A stretch of 64,000 nt of DNA, taken from positions 226,501-290,500 of the forward strand of contig CACKEA010000002.1 of NCBI GenBank assembly GCA_902599045.1, given 5' to 3'. The notes under the pieces were generated by a model that saw only the letters and a program-made list of their open reading frames with translations, was not told the DNA's origin and did not search any database. Shown piece by piece: positions 43,520 through 52,518 of the stretch. Numbering within the stretch: position 1 is the first letter of the stretch; each line of letters begins with the position of its first letter. The position numbers and the translations under genes were made by a program. Source of the stretch: an uncultured Alphaproteobacteria bacterium. GTDB lineage: Bacteria; Pseudomonadota; Alphaproteobacteria; HIMB59.

Positions 43520-44482
43520 TCAATACTTTATAGCATGCATTACGCTGTCTGGATTATTTATTATTGAAATATAATTTTTATCTAATTTGTTAAAGTCACT
43601 CTCTGTATTGACCAGTTTGAGAAGTTTATTATTAGACAACGCATCGATTGCCATGTTCAATCTACTTTTATAATTAAATCTTTTTGACATATATCTTGGT
43701 ATGTTAGAAACCTGAGAGCCAATTATTTTAAGTCTTTTGGAGTGAAAATTCCCTCCCAATTTGATCTGTCCTTTTTTATTACCATACCAACTTGCTTCAA
43801 TTAATTTTCCTTCTAATGTTAATTTATCAAGAGACTGATTTAATACTTCATAATTAGATGTAGTGTTAATTATTACATCAGCTTCTTTAATTTTTTTAAA
43901 ATTAGTGAATTTTAATCCTAATATTTTTGAAAACTTCTTCTTTTTGATATTATTGTCAGTGATATATACATTTTTAAATTTTTTTAATTTATAGTAGTAA
44001 GCGGTTAAAATACCAACAGAGCCCATTCCTAAAATTACTATTTTGTTATTCTTATGTGCTTGAGCATCCCAAAAGATATTAATTGCTGTTTCCATATTTG
44101 CTGTAAGTAAATATTTTTTTAAATTATTATTACTTTTCAAGATATGCACATCATTTATATCCATTTCAAACAAGGACTGATGAGGAAAGAGACAAAAAGT
44201 TTTTTTATTTAAATATTTTTTTGGACCATTGATAACTTCACCTACATTTATATATCCATATTTAATAGGATAAGAAAATGTTCCTTCTTGAAAAGGTGAT
44301 TTCATGATTTTAAATTGATCTTTACTAATTTTACCTGAGGCAACTAATTTCTCTGTTCCTTTACTGATACCCGAATAGTGTGTCTTGATGAGAACAGTTT
44401 TAGAATTTACTTTAAAATTTAAAGATTTTTTCTTGATAATTGGTTTATTTTTATTTTCAAGCCATAGAGAATAAGTTTCCAT
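43520..44482 (-). CDS. MDR-superfamily dehydrogenase without structural zinc motif
   Basis: The 320-residue protein resembles medium-chain dehydrogenase/reductases of the BchC-like group: an N-terminal lobe with THYSGISKGTEKLV and a Rossmann domain with KIVILGMGSVGILTAYY at about 145-161. The catalytic cysteine of classical zinc alcohol dehydrogenases is replaced by S-K-G-T, and no four-cysteine lobe is present. It is first in the minus-strand run. The creatininase-family gene is divergent, 29 bp away. The substrate is presumably an intermediate of the cluster. Confidence 0.8.
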   Translation of the reverse strand: METYSLWLENKNKPIIKKKSLNFKVNSKTVLIKTHYSGISKGTEKLVASGKISKDQFKIMKSPFQEGTFSYPIKYGYINVGEVINGPKKYLNKKTFCLFPHQSLFEMDINDVHILKSNNNLKKYLLTANMETAINIFWDAQAHKNNKIVILGMGSVGILTAYYYKLKKFKNVYITDNNIKKKKFSKILGLKFTNFKKIKEADVIINTTSNYEVLNQSLDKLTLEGKLIEASWYGNKKGQIKLGGNFHSKRLKIIGSQVSNIPRYMSKRFNYKSRLNMAIDALSNNKLLKLVNTESDFNKLDKNYISIINNPDSVMHAIKY

Positions 44483-44511
44483 AATAATTATATAAATGTT
44501 AAATATCAGTT

Positions 44512-45270
44512 ATGCTATCAAAGTTTTGGATTGATTTAACTTCAGATGACATAAAAAAATTAGGTAAAAATAAAGTACTTATTATGCCTTTTTCATCTGT
44601 TGAGCAACATGGCGACCATCTACCTTCAGGTACTGATAAATTGATTTTAGACGGTATTTTAAATACTTTTATTAAAAACAATCCAAAATTAAATAACTTT
44701 TTAGTTTTACCAAATATCTCAATAGGATCAGCTAGTGAGCATAATAGCTTTGAAGGCACTATCTCAACAAGTTCTACAAATTATATTGATTACATTATTA
44801 GTGTAGTAGAGGATTTATGTATTCGTAAATATAAAAAGTTTGTCTTCTTAAATAGTCATGGAGGACAAATTAGTCATTTAGATATAGCTGCAAAAGAAAT
44901 TAAAAGCACATTCAAAAATGTCGATATAGTGAAGGCTCATTATTTTTTATTTAAAGGTTTTGAAAAAATTATTCCTAAAAAAGAACTGCTTTATGGTTAT
45001 CATGGAGGTGAATTTGAAACCTCAGTTATGCTTCATCTTCATCCAGAATTGATAAAAATTAATAAAATTAAAAAAAGTAAACTCTCATCTGATATTAATT
45101 CAAAAAAAATTATTTCTTATGAAAAAACAATAAAAAGAGCTTGGAACACAAAAGATTTGTCGGAAACAGGCATAATAGGTAATCCTACAAACTCCTCTGC
45201 AGACAAAGGAAAGAAAATCCTAGATCTTGCATCAAGAACCTTAAAAAAAATAATTAATGAAATGAAATAG
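44512..45270 (+). CDS. Creatininase-family amidohydrolase (ArfB/MftE-like)
   Basis: Creatininase-family enzymes are metal-dependent amidohydrolases; relatives include ArfB, which deformylates the pyrimidine product of archaeal GTP cyclohydrolase, and MftE. The 252-residue protein keeps the metal-binding motifs SSVEQHGDHLPSGTD, NSHGGQ and GGEFETSVMLHLHPE. Its place beside GTP cyclohydrolase II, a RibD reductase and a PTPS-like protein makes an ArfB-like role on a formamide or ring amide plausible; this is inference. It is divergent from the minus-strand run with only 29 bp between starts. Confidence 0.85.
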   Translation: MLSKFWIDLTSDDIKKLGKNKVLIMPFSSVEQHGDHLPSGTDKLILDGILNTFIKNNPKLNNFLVLPNISIGSASEHNSFEGTISTSSTNYIDYIISVVEDLCIRKYKKFVFLNSHGGQISHLDIAAKEIKSTFKNVDIVKAHYFLFKGFEKIIPKKELLYGYHGGEFETSVMLHLHPELIKINKIKKSKLSSDINSKKIISYEKTIKRAWNTKDLSETGIIGNPTNSSADKGKKILDLASRTLKKIINEMK

Positions 45271-45362
45271 CTCAGATTTATTTCTGGATAAAGTTAAATG
45301 ATGCGAAGATATGCCTATGTTCACAAAATACTTTTTATTTGTGTTAAGTAACCAACTACATT

Positions 45363-45368
45363 TATAAT
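45363..45368 (+). promoter_or_regulatory. -10-like TATAAT, 6 bp before the 496-residue orphan gene
   Basis: TATAAT ends 6 bp before the ATG at 45375, the same spacing as at 33569. A TTGTGT at 45339-45344 lies 18 bp upstream as a possible weak -35. The 104-bp gap (45271-45374) holds no gene; it contains a short CACAAA...TTTGTG inverted repeat that overlaps this candidate promoter and could be an operator or nothing. Confidence 0.4.
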
Positions 45369-45374
45369 TATAAC

Positions 45375-46865
45375 ATGAAAATAGCAAATAGAGGTAATTG
45401 GATATCTATTCCAAAAAATTTAGATAAATTTTGGCGAGAGATAGATATTAGACTAATAAATGAGCAACACTACCTTGATCAAGTTTATACAAAAGAAATT
45501 AAGCACAATAATACATTATTTTTTTCAGAGTCAGATGTATTCCATATTAATTATACGTTAAGTGGCTCACATGTTGATTTATGCATTGATAATTTAATTA
45601 AACTTCTTTATTTAAATCAAAAACTTTCTAAATCTTTAAAAGAAAATATTAGTGACGCCTTAAAGGGAATATTGGCAAATGCACTTTTATCTTATCATAA
45701 ATTTGGTGGCTCTGGTTTTGTCAGAATAAAAAGTGGTAATGATGAATATAATAAAAATAGATATAACCCTTTGATGACCAAAAAAAGCACTTTAGATGTC
45801 CTAGACAAATTAACTAAGGTTGGACTGATTGAATATTACTCTGATAAGTTTTTGGAAAGGAGATACAAGAATAAGATAAAAAAACATTTCTTAAGATACA
45901 GATTTAAATGGGAAATATTTACAAAATTTATTGAGTATGAAATAGGATACAAAGATTTATATCGAGTAAGTGATTTTGTTATGCTCAAAGGCCCTAAAAT
46001 TAAATCATCAATAATAGAAACTTCTAAAAATTATAAAGATACAGATGAAACCAAAAAGATGAGAAAAGATTTAGAGAAATATAATGACTTATTACGCAGA
46101 AATCATATGAATATTAGCGGAAATTTGATTGATCAAGAAGGTAAGGACTTTCAGTTTCAGAATTATGGTAAAAGATTTTATTATCGTGTCTTTACTAAAA
46201 ATAATTTTAGTTGTGGTGGTAGATTTTATGGTCATTGGGTATTAGAAATACCAGCCTTAGCTAGACAGTTTCTTAACATTAATGGAAGACCAACTAGGCA
46301 AATAGATTATTCAGCATGTTTACTGCATATAATGTATTCGACGCTTAACATTGTTCAACATACTGGCAAAGATTTATATGCAATGGTTGATGAAGATAGG
46401 TCATGGGTAAAGGCCTTTTGTATTATAGCACCTAACACAATTAAATTAAGAGATGCATGTGAGCAGACAGTTCAAGAATTAGGACTCAAATGGAATAAAA
46501 AGAATGAAAAAAGAGTATACAAACTTGCCAATTTGATTTCTAAGGCTCATAGTGAAATTTATAATGCTTATTTTTTTAAGGGTAATGTTAATGGACAAAA
46601 ATTTATAAATCATGAATCAAATATAGCTAATGAAATAATCATGCACTTTGTGAATAAAGAAATATTAATTCTATCTGTAAATGATGGTTTTATTATTGAG
46701 AATAGATACAAAATAGAATTAGTGCAAATTATGGAAGATAAGTGGGTTAAACATTGGAAAGCTAGAGGATTAAATTCATCTAAACCATTGATAAGAGAAA
46801 CTAAACATTTAACTGCTTACAATAGTCCAATTGAAGATATCTTCGATAAGTATGTTCCTTTGTAA
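45375..46865 (+). CDS. Orphan protein with family A DNA polymerase-like palm motifs
   Basis: A 496-residue protein I do not place in a named family. Three motifs occur in the order and rough spacing of family A polymerases: a motif-A-like IDYSACLLHIMYSTL with D311, an O-helix-like DRSWVKAFCIIAPN with R342 and K346 preceded by GKDLYAMV, and a motif-C-like LSVNDGFII with N436-D437 where polymerases have HD(E). The N-terminal 250 residues are helical, basic and unassigned; no 3'-5' exonuclease motifs are visible. The next gene is tRNA-Cys, 8 bp downstream on the other strand, a common integration site. Base composition matches its neighbours. It could be a relic or domesticated gene of a mobile element. 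Confidence 0.6.
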   Translation: MKIANRGNWISIPKNLDKFWREIDIRLINEQHYLDQVYTKEIKHNNTLFFSESDVFHINYTLSGSHVDLCIDNLIKLLYLNQKLSKSLKENISDALKGILANALLSYHKFGGSGFVRIKSGNDEYNKNRYNPLMTKKSTLDVLDKLTKVGLIEYYSDKFLERRYKNKIKKHFLRYRFKWEIFTKFIEYEIGYKDLYRVSDFVMLKGPKIKSSIIETSKNYKDTDETKKMRKDLEKYNDLLRRNHMNISGNLIDQEGKDFQFQNYGKRFYYRVFTKNNFSCGGRFYGHWVLEIPALARQFLNINGRPTRQIDYSACLLHIMYSTLNIVQHTGKDLYAMVDEDRSWVKAFCIIAPNTIKLRDACEQTVQELGLKWNKKNEKRVYKLANLISKAHSEIYNAYFFKGNVNGQKFINHESNIANEIIMHFVNKEILILSVNDGFIIENRYKIELVQIMEDKWVKHWKARGLNSSKPLIRETKHLTAYNSPIEDIFDKYVPL

Positions 46866-46873
46866 AGATTTGT

Positions 46874-46947
46874 TGGAGGCCCACCCCGGAATCGAACCGA
46901 GCTACAAGGATTTGCAGTCCTCTGCATAACCAATCTGCCAGCGGGCC
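46874..46947 (-). tRNA. tRNA-Cys (anticodon GCA)
   Basis: A 74-nt cloverleaf on the minus strand. Acceptor arms GGCCCGC and GTGGGCC pair with one G-U, followed by T and an encoded CCA. The anticodon loop CTGCAAA within AGGA/TCCT contains GCA, and the T loop TTCGATT is normal. It lies between the orphan polymerase-like gene and a GST-like gene. Confidence 0.95.
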
Positions 46948-46968
46948 ATAAAATTTAACATAACACTT

Positions 46969-47667
46969 TTATTGATATTTGTAATCGGGATTAGTGCCAG
47001 ACGTATATTCAATACCATCTATTATTACTTTTGGCCAAGTCCCAATATCAATTAATTTAGGCCTTGAATTAAGATATTCGGAAATACCTTTAATTTTTTC
47101 AAAATCATTCATGAACCTTTTTAAATTTGTATAATTATCTAATATATTTTGATCAAGTATTAAAGCTAAGGAAATGTGATGATAAACATTATAGTCACAA
47201 TAAAAAACTCTATCACCTAAGAAAAATTTTCCTTCATATTTATCAAGTAACTTTTCAAAATTATTGAATGCTTTGGGTAAAATTTTTTCAATTAAATCTT
47301 TTTTATTCTTTAAATGCATTTCTCCAACCCATACATTTATTGTTGGATTTAGTGGTAAAAATAAATCATGAGCTGACTCAAAGATTGAGTCCGCATAAGC
47401 TGCCATTTCATCATTGTCTGGTATATTATTAGTAATTTTAGCGATGTATCTTGAAATGGTGTTGCTTTGCCATATTTCTATTTCTTCATCTATTACAAGC
47501 AACGGTAATTTATGAAAAATAACATCTTTCTTTATTTCAGACCAAGGTTTTTTAAAATAATTCCATGCCATTTCATAAGAATATTCGATTTCAGCATTGT
47601 GTAACATCATTCTTGGTGCTTCACACAAGGCTCTTAAGTTGAAATAAATTAACTGAAGTTTTCGCAT
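46969..47667 (-). CDS. Glutathione S-transferase-like protein
   Basis: The 232-residue protein has an N-terminal thioredoxin-like domain (LQLIYFNLRALCEAPRMML, then LPLLVIDEEIEIWQSNTISRYIA with the glutathione-recognising Q-S) and an all-helical C-terminal domain. The first domain resembles sigma-class/prostaglandin-D-synthase-type GSTs, where a tyrosine near residue 8 (YFN) is catalytic. Substrate unknown. Its start is 79 bp from the divergent glutamine-synthetase-family gene. Confidence 0.82.
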   Translation of the reverse strand: MRKLQLIYFNLRALCEAPRMMLHNAEIEYSYEMAWNYFKKPWSEIKKDVIFHKLPLLVIDEEIEIWQSNTISRYIAKITNNIPDNDEMAAYADSIFESAHDLFLPLNPTINVWVGEMHLKNKKDLIEKILPKAFNNFEKLLDKYEGKFFLGDRVFYCDYNVYHHISLALILDQNILDNYTNLKRFMNDFEKIKGISEYLNSRPKLIDIGTWPKVIIDGIEYTSGTNPDYKYQ

Positions 47668-47746
47668 ATACCTTTAAATTGTATTATATTACTTCTCTTA
47701 AAAATGCAAAATATATACACACCTTTAAAATCTTTTTTATGAAATT

Positions 47747-49133
47747 ATGAAAAAAAATTCCTACATATTAGAGGCACAAAACTTTCTTAAAAATAACCCA
47801 GATATAAAATCATTTGATATTGTTATGCATGATTGTAATGGTATTGGTAGAGGAAAAATAATACGTCGGAACGAATTAATTAAAATTTATAAATCTGGAA
47901 GACAATTTCCTCTCTCTTTAATGGGCATGGATATAACAGGGGAGGACGTCCCAGAAACAGGATTAATATTTAATCAAGGAGATGGCGACATCAAAGCCTG
48001 GCCTATCCCCTCATCACTTAAACCAATACATAAATCCAAACCCGCAAGGGGAGAATTATTTATGAACATGCATGATATTAAAGGGAATAAACTATCTACA
48101 GATCCTCGCAATCAATTAGAAAAAAAAATTGGAGAGTTTAAAAAAAAAGGAATTTCTTTTCGTGCAGCTTTTGAACTTGAATTTTTTTTAGTTTCAAATG
48201 AATTAGATGAATATGGAAAATTGAAGCCAGCAAAATCAGTATTAGGAAAAAAATCATCTAGACGTAAAACAGATGTTTATTCAGTTGATATCCTTCATGG
48301 CATGTTACCTTTGTTTGATGATATTTATGAGGCTACAGTATTAGCAAATATTGAAGCTGAAACAATCATATCAGAATACGCTCCTGGTCAATATGAGCTA
48401 ACACTAAAACATCAAAATTCTATCCTTAAAGCTGCTGATGATATTTTGAGATTAAAAAAGAATAATAAGAGCTCAGGCCAGATTACATGGTGTTACTGCC
48501 TGCTTTATGGCCAAACCTATGGAGGATGTTTCAGGTTCTGGCATGCACTTTCATATTTCTCTTTATAATAAAAAAAATAAAAACCTTTTTGCTGAAAAAA
48601 ATAAAAAAAAAATAAGTAAATATTTGTCCTATGCTTTAGGTGGATTATCAAAAACTATGGGAGAGAGTATGTTAATCTTTGCACCTAATGCAAATAGTTG
48701 GAGGAGGTTTAAAAAAGGCTCATATGCTCCCATTAGTCCAAACTGGGGAATTGATAATAGGTCTGTAGCTTTTCGAATACCAAGCAGTGATGTTCAAAAC
48801 ACAAGAATCGAACATAGAGTTTCAGGTGTAGATGCAAATCCTTATTTAGTAGCGCTAACAGTTGTTTCAGCTATTGAGAAAGGATTTAAAAATAAAATTG
48901 ATGCAGAAAGGCAAACAACTGGTAATTCTTATTTAAAAAAAACTTCTAGCAAAAATAAAATACCAACAGATTGGAACTCTTCGATTAATTTATCAAAAAA
49001 ATCTTTATTTCTAAAAGAAACCTTAGGACCAGAATTGCATAAAGCCTTTATAGCCATAAAAGAAATGGAGTACAATAAAGTAGCTAGTACTGTTTCAGAA
49101 CTAGATATAGATTTATATTTGGACTCTATTTAA
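47747..49133 (+). pseudogene. Glutamine synthetase-family gene split by a 1-base frameshift
   Basis: The ORF track shows two pieces, 47747-48568 and 48507-49133. Together they make one glutamine-synthetase-family protein of about 461 residues. The N-terminal piece has ELEFFLVS and EYAPGQYELTL; the C-terminal piece has MEDVSGSGMHFHISLY and NRSVAFRIPSS. The break lies in the A6 run at 48454-48459: removing one A gives LRLKRIIRAQARLHGVTACF, the normal joining sequence. The protein resembles gamma-glutamylpolyamine synthetase or other GlnA-like ligases rather than GlnA itself. The cause may be a recent mutation, transcriptional slippage, or a sequencing error. Confidence 0.88.
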
Positions 49134-49134
49134 T

Positions 49135-50283
49135 TTAAATTTTAAATAATTTTTCAGAATAATTTTTAATATCTTGATCCCAAAACACGTCCCTTTTAAT
49201 TTTTTCAAAGTCAGTATCAAAGACACTCGACATAGCAGATGCATAGATAGATCTTGCATCAATAGTACTATTAAGATCTCTTCCTTCAAATAAACTACTT
49301 TTTTTCAAACCTGGCCAATCAGTAAATACTTGAGATCTTTTCAATAATCCTCCTGCCATCAGAATAGCACCCCCGTAACCATGTTCTGTTCCATTCCCAC
49401 CATTTTGTTCAATAGTCCTACCAAATTCTGTTAAAGTTATTATAAGGGTGTTGTTAAAAGACTTTCCCATGTCCTGATAAAGATTTTTTACAATTAAATC
49501 GATATCTTGTAAGTTATCTGCATGCTCTCCATTTTCATTTCCCTGAGCTGTATGTGTATCAAATCCCTCTAAATCAAAAACAGCAACTCTTGGACCAAAT
49601 GGATCATTCAATATTTTTGCAGCTCTTTTTGATAAGCTATCTAGAGAGTCATTTCCTCCTTGCATAGTTAATGGTCTATTTAAAATGACATCATATACAT
49701 TACCTAAATCATCTTTTTTGACATCACCATATGCCTCTGTAACTATTTTAATCAAATCTCTATTTGGTAATTGGAGATGTGTTGGAAAATAATTATTGTT
49801 ATCAATAGCACCTCTTAACAAAAGTGGCATTGGTAAGCTTAATGCTAAACTTGTTTCATATAAACCTGCTGATTTCATCCCCCTACCAAGCCATCCTGTT
49901 TTTTCGATATATGGTTTGAGAGCTCCTGTTTCCATCATATTTTGGCCATCAAAATGTGATCTTTTGGTATATGGGATATTTGTAGCATGAACCACTGAGG
50001 CTAAGTCCTTGTTCCACAAATCGTAAAATGTTTTTAATTTAGGATGAAGTGAAAAATCACTATTTAAATTTAATTTTTTATTAAGGACTAAATCAGATCT
50101 GTATTTTGATATCATTTGATCAGAAACAGGAACAGCTGTTAAACCGTCCATTCCTCCCCTTAGACTTATAACGACAATGTTTTTTTTAGGATTTTGAATT
50201 GACCCATATAGTGGAATATTAAAATTAGAAAAAAATATTGTAGCCAGACTACCTTTTAAAAAACTCCTTCTGGTGCAGTTCAT
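49135..50283 (-). CDS. DUF1501-family exported protein
   Basis: DUF1501 proteins belong to the alkaline-phosphatase/sulfatase-like superfamily and are usually encoded beside DUF1800 proteins, as here. The 382-residue protein has a twin-arginine signal (TRRSFLKGSLATIFF), then VVISLRGGMDGLTAVP, RSHFDGQNMMETG, and a metal-site-like TLTEFGRT and NGTEHGYGGA. The enzymatic role is unknown. Its start overlaps the end of the DUF1800 gene by 4 bp. Confidence 0.88.
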   Translation of the reverse strand: MNCTRRSFLKGSLATIFFSNFNIPLYGSIQNPKKNIVVISLRGGMDGLTAVPVSDQMISKYRSDLVLNKKLNLNSDFSLHPKLKTFYDLWNKDLASVVHATNIPYTKRSHFDGQNMMETGALKPYIEKTGWLGRGMKSAGLYETSLALSLPMPLLLRGAIDNNNYFPTHLQLPNRDLIKIVTEAYGDVKKDDLGNVYDVILNRPLTMQGGNDSLDSLSKRAAKILNDPFGPRVAVFDLEGFDTHTAQGNENGEHADNLQDIDLIVKNLYQDMGKSFNNTLIITLTEFGRTIEQNGGNGTEHGYGGAILMAGGLLKRSQVFTDWPGLKKSSLFEGRDLNSTIDARSIYASAMSSVFDTDFEKIKRDVFWDQDIKNYSEKLFKI

Positions 50284-51731
50284 GACCTCATTACCTCTGG
50301 ACTATTAGCAAATAATACAAACTGATCAGAATAGCTTAACGAATTGCTTAATAGTTTTAATAATTTATCTGGTTTATCAAAATTATTTAAGACAACTCTC
50401 TCAAAAAACTCACTATCGTAGGTAATATTTGTATTGGCTATGCCAGTAAATCTTTTTGCAACTGCTAATCTACGAATAATTAATTCTGGTGATAACCATT
50501 CACTCTCCAAGTCTATGTACCCATTTGGTTGTTTTGCCCTATATATACTATGCCCTAAATCATAAAGCATATTCTTTAATCTTTTCTGAGATCGATTAGG
50601 GTTACCACCATTAAATTCAAATCCATCTGGATAATTATCTATATATCTTAAGTCTAGCATTTTAGCATTTTGTAATACCCATAGTTCAGGCATTGAGAAT
50701 TTCTGATGAATTTCACTAAAATCGAAAACAATATCTAATAAAGTTTTATGAATTTCTATAAGATTACCATCATTTTTATTCCAAGTTTGGACAATAGGTT
50801 CAATCATGTCATTAGTTGGTTCATCGCATATGAAATGTTGACAAAGCTTTCTTGATATATGTTTTATAGTTGAAGGGTGGTTTGCTAAATCTTTGATTAC
50901 TATTTTTAGTTCTTTACCCTGATTTACAGTATTAAAATCTCTAATATCATATAATTTTCCTAAAATTTTATACGGTCCATTTTCATGAAATGAAGATTGG
51001 AATTTTATAGGTCCTGCCTCTAAGTCTTTTTTGTTCCACAAATGGGCCCAACCTGTCATTACTTTAGCCATATTTATCACGTCTTCTTGACTATAATTTG
51101 CATCAGGAGAGACAGTGTGTAATTCTAACAATTCTCTGGCATGATTTTCATTTAGTCCCACTTTTTTATTTTTATTGTTTAATCTCACACCTTCTTTTGA
51201 ATTTGGCCCAATATTTTCAGCATTATCAAGGTGATGTAGCATGCACCAAGAAGTAGTAACTTGATATACTAAATCTTCGAATGAACCACACATGTTAGGT
51301 CTAATAACATCTCTTTGATAGACACCAGTTGAAAAACTAGCAAGAAAATCTTTTTCACTTATAGCAAAAAAATTTGACCAAAAATGCCACATTCTCTCAA
51401 AAACAGGATTTGTTGTCCTTAAAGCAGTATTATGTCTTATAGATAATTCTAACGACTCAAAGAATTTTTCACCTGTTTTTGCTCTGAGTAAATCTTTTTC
51501 TTTTTCATACATGAGGCGATCATTTTTAAATTTTTTCCTAAGTACTTCTCTATCACCATAGACCCATTCTCCATATTTTTTTCTTTGATCAACTAAACTA
51601 GGTAGTTTATAGCTCCATATAAAGTCAGGTACGTTATTAAATTGACTCTTTGACCAAACTAAAGGATCTTCATTTATTTTTTCTTCGGGACCTAAACCAA
51701 AAGCAACTTTTCTGAAAAAGTCTTTTTTCAT
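50280..51731 (-). CDS. DUF1800-family protein
   Basis: The 483-residue protein has the DUF1800 layout: FWSNFFAIS, a central GLNENHARELLELHTVSPDANYSQEDV block (the family's NENLARELLELHTLG-type motif), KVMTGWAHLW and KHISRKLCQHFICDEP. The function is unknown; such proteins accompany DUF1501 proteins and may be export partners or cell-surface proteins. No classical signal peptide is visible at the chosen start. It overlaps DUF1501 and lies 1 bp after the PanB-like gene. Confidence 0.87.
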   Translation of the reverse strand: MKKDFFRKVAFGLGPEEKINEDPLVWSKSQFNNVPDFIWSYKLPSLVDQRKKYGEWVYGDREVLRKKFKNDRLMYEKEKDLLRAKTGEKFFESLELSIRHNTALRTTNPVFERMWHFWSNFFAISEKDFLASFSTGVYQRDVIRPNMCGSFEDLVYQVTTSWCMLHHLDNAENIGPNSKEGVRLNNKNKKVGLNENHARELLELHTVSPDANYSQEDVINMAKVMTGWAHLWNKKDLEAGPIKFQSSFHENGPYKILGKLYDIRDFNTVNQGKELKIVIKDLANHPSTIKHISRKLCQHFICDEPTNDMIEPIVQTWNKNDGNLIEIHKTLLDIVFDFSEIHQKFSMPELWVLQNAKMLDLRYIDNYPDGFEFNGGNPNRSQKRLKNMLYDLGHSIYRAKQPNGYIDLESEWLSPELIIRRLAVAKRFTGIANTNITYDSEFFERVVLNNFDKPDKLLKLLSNSLSYSDQFVLFANSPEVMRS

Positions 51732-51732
51732 C

Positions 51733-52518
51733 TTATTTAATTTTATTTAGAAAATTATTGAGCTCTTTTTCTTCCATTCTTAATTGATGTTTGTCTTCTG
51801 GGTATTTCCCATTATTAACTTCATCGATAAACATTTTAAATCCATTAACTCTTAATTCTTGTAATTCATTTTCTTTAGACAGCATATTGACATATTTCTT
51901 TGCATGTCTTGGATAATGACCTGTATTAGTTCCAAGTATGTCATTACAAAAAAGATATTGTGTATCACAAACATCCCCACATCCCATTCCCATCGTAATC
52001 ATTTTCGTATTTTTTGTAATATGGTCTGCTACTTCAATGGGAATTACCTCTACTTCTACACAAGCAGCACCAGCATTCTCAAGATCTTTAACCTTTTGAC
52101 ATACTTGGAGTGCTTCTTCTGCTGTTTTCCCAACTGCTCTAAAGTTGGTCCAAGTGGATAGATTGGGTACCAAACCAACATGAGAAGTAATGGGTATTCC
52201 TTCTTTTGCCATAGCTTCTATAAAATATATAGAATGAGAACAATAGACCGCATCGGCTCCCATTTCTAATATTTCAAAACCATATTTTATTGCCTCTTGA
52301 GGTGAACTTACAGAACCATGTCTAAGTCCTACGGACAAAAAAGCAGTAGGTGCTACTTTTCTTACTTCTTTAAAATGATGGTCCGGTTCACAAGAGATGA
52401 TTTCTATACCTGCCTGATAAGCTGCTTCTGCTTCTTTAGCGTTATCAATGTGTGTTTGAGGCCACTTTTTTTTTCCTTTTTGACTCCATAAATCAAAAAC
52501 GGAAGTTCTTTTAACCAT
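51733..52518 (-). CDS. PanB-like ketopantoate-hydroxymethyltransferase homologue, divergent
   Basis: The 261-residue protein follows the PanB (beta/alpha)8 pattern: ITSHVGLVPNLS, a VGKTAEEALQVCQKVKDLENAGA stretch and VEVIPIEVADHITK with the catalytic-type glutamate. But the metal-binding aspartate motifs are changed (SCEPDHH where PanB has VGDSLG-type, and LSVGLRHG for ADLPF-type), and the GIGAG-x3-DGQ signature reads GMGCGDVCDTQ. So it may not make ketopantoate; a related lyase or transferase acting on another 2-oxoacid is possible. It lies between DUF1800 and a desaturase gene, overlapping the latter by 8 bp. Confidence 0.72.
   Translation of the reverse strand: MVKRTSVFDLWSQKGKKKWPQTHIDNAKEAEAAYQAGIEIISCEPDHHFKEVRKVAPTAFLSVGLRHGSVSSPQEAIKYGFEILEMGADAVYCSHSIYFIEAMAKEGIPITSHVGLVPNLSTWTNFRAVGKTAEEALQVCQKVKDLENAGAACVEVEVIPIEVADHITKNTKMITMGMGCGDVCDTQYLFCNDILGTNTGHYPRHAKKYVNMLSKENELQELRVNGFKMFIDEVNNGKYPEDKHQLRMEEKELNNFLNKIK

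Noticed and set aside
45322-45343. CACAAA...TTTGTG inverted repeat as a terminator for the creatininase gene
   Set aside because: The stem is only six A/T-rich pairs with a 10-base loop and no following T-run, so it is not a credible intrinsic terminator. It remains a possible operator.
48507-49133. Second independent glutamine-synthetase gene
   Set aside because: It is only the C-terminal half and continues the upstream ORF after removal of one A; it has no own start context.
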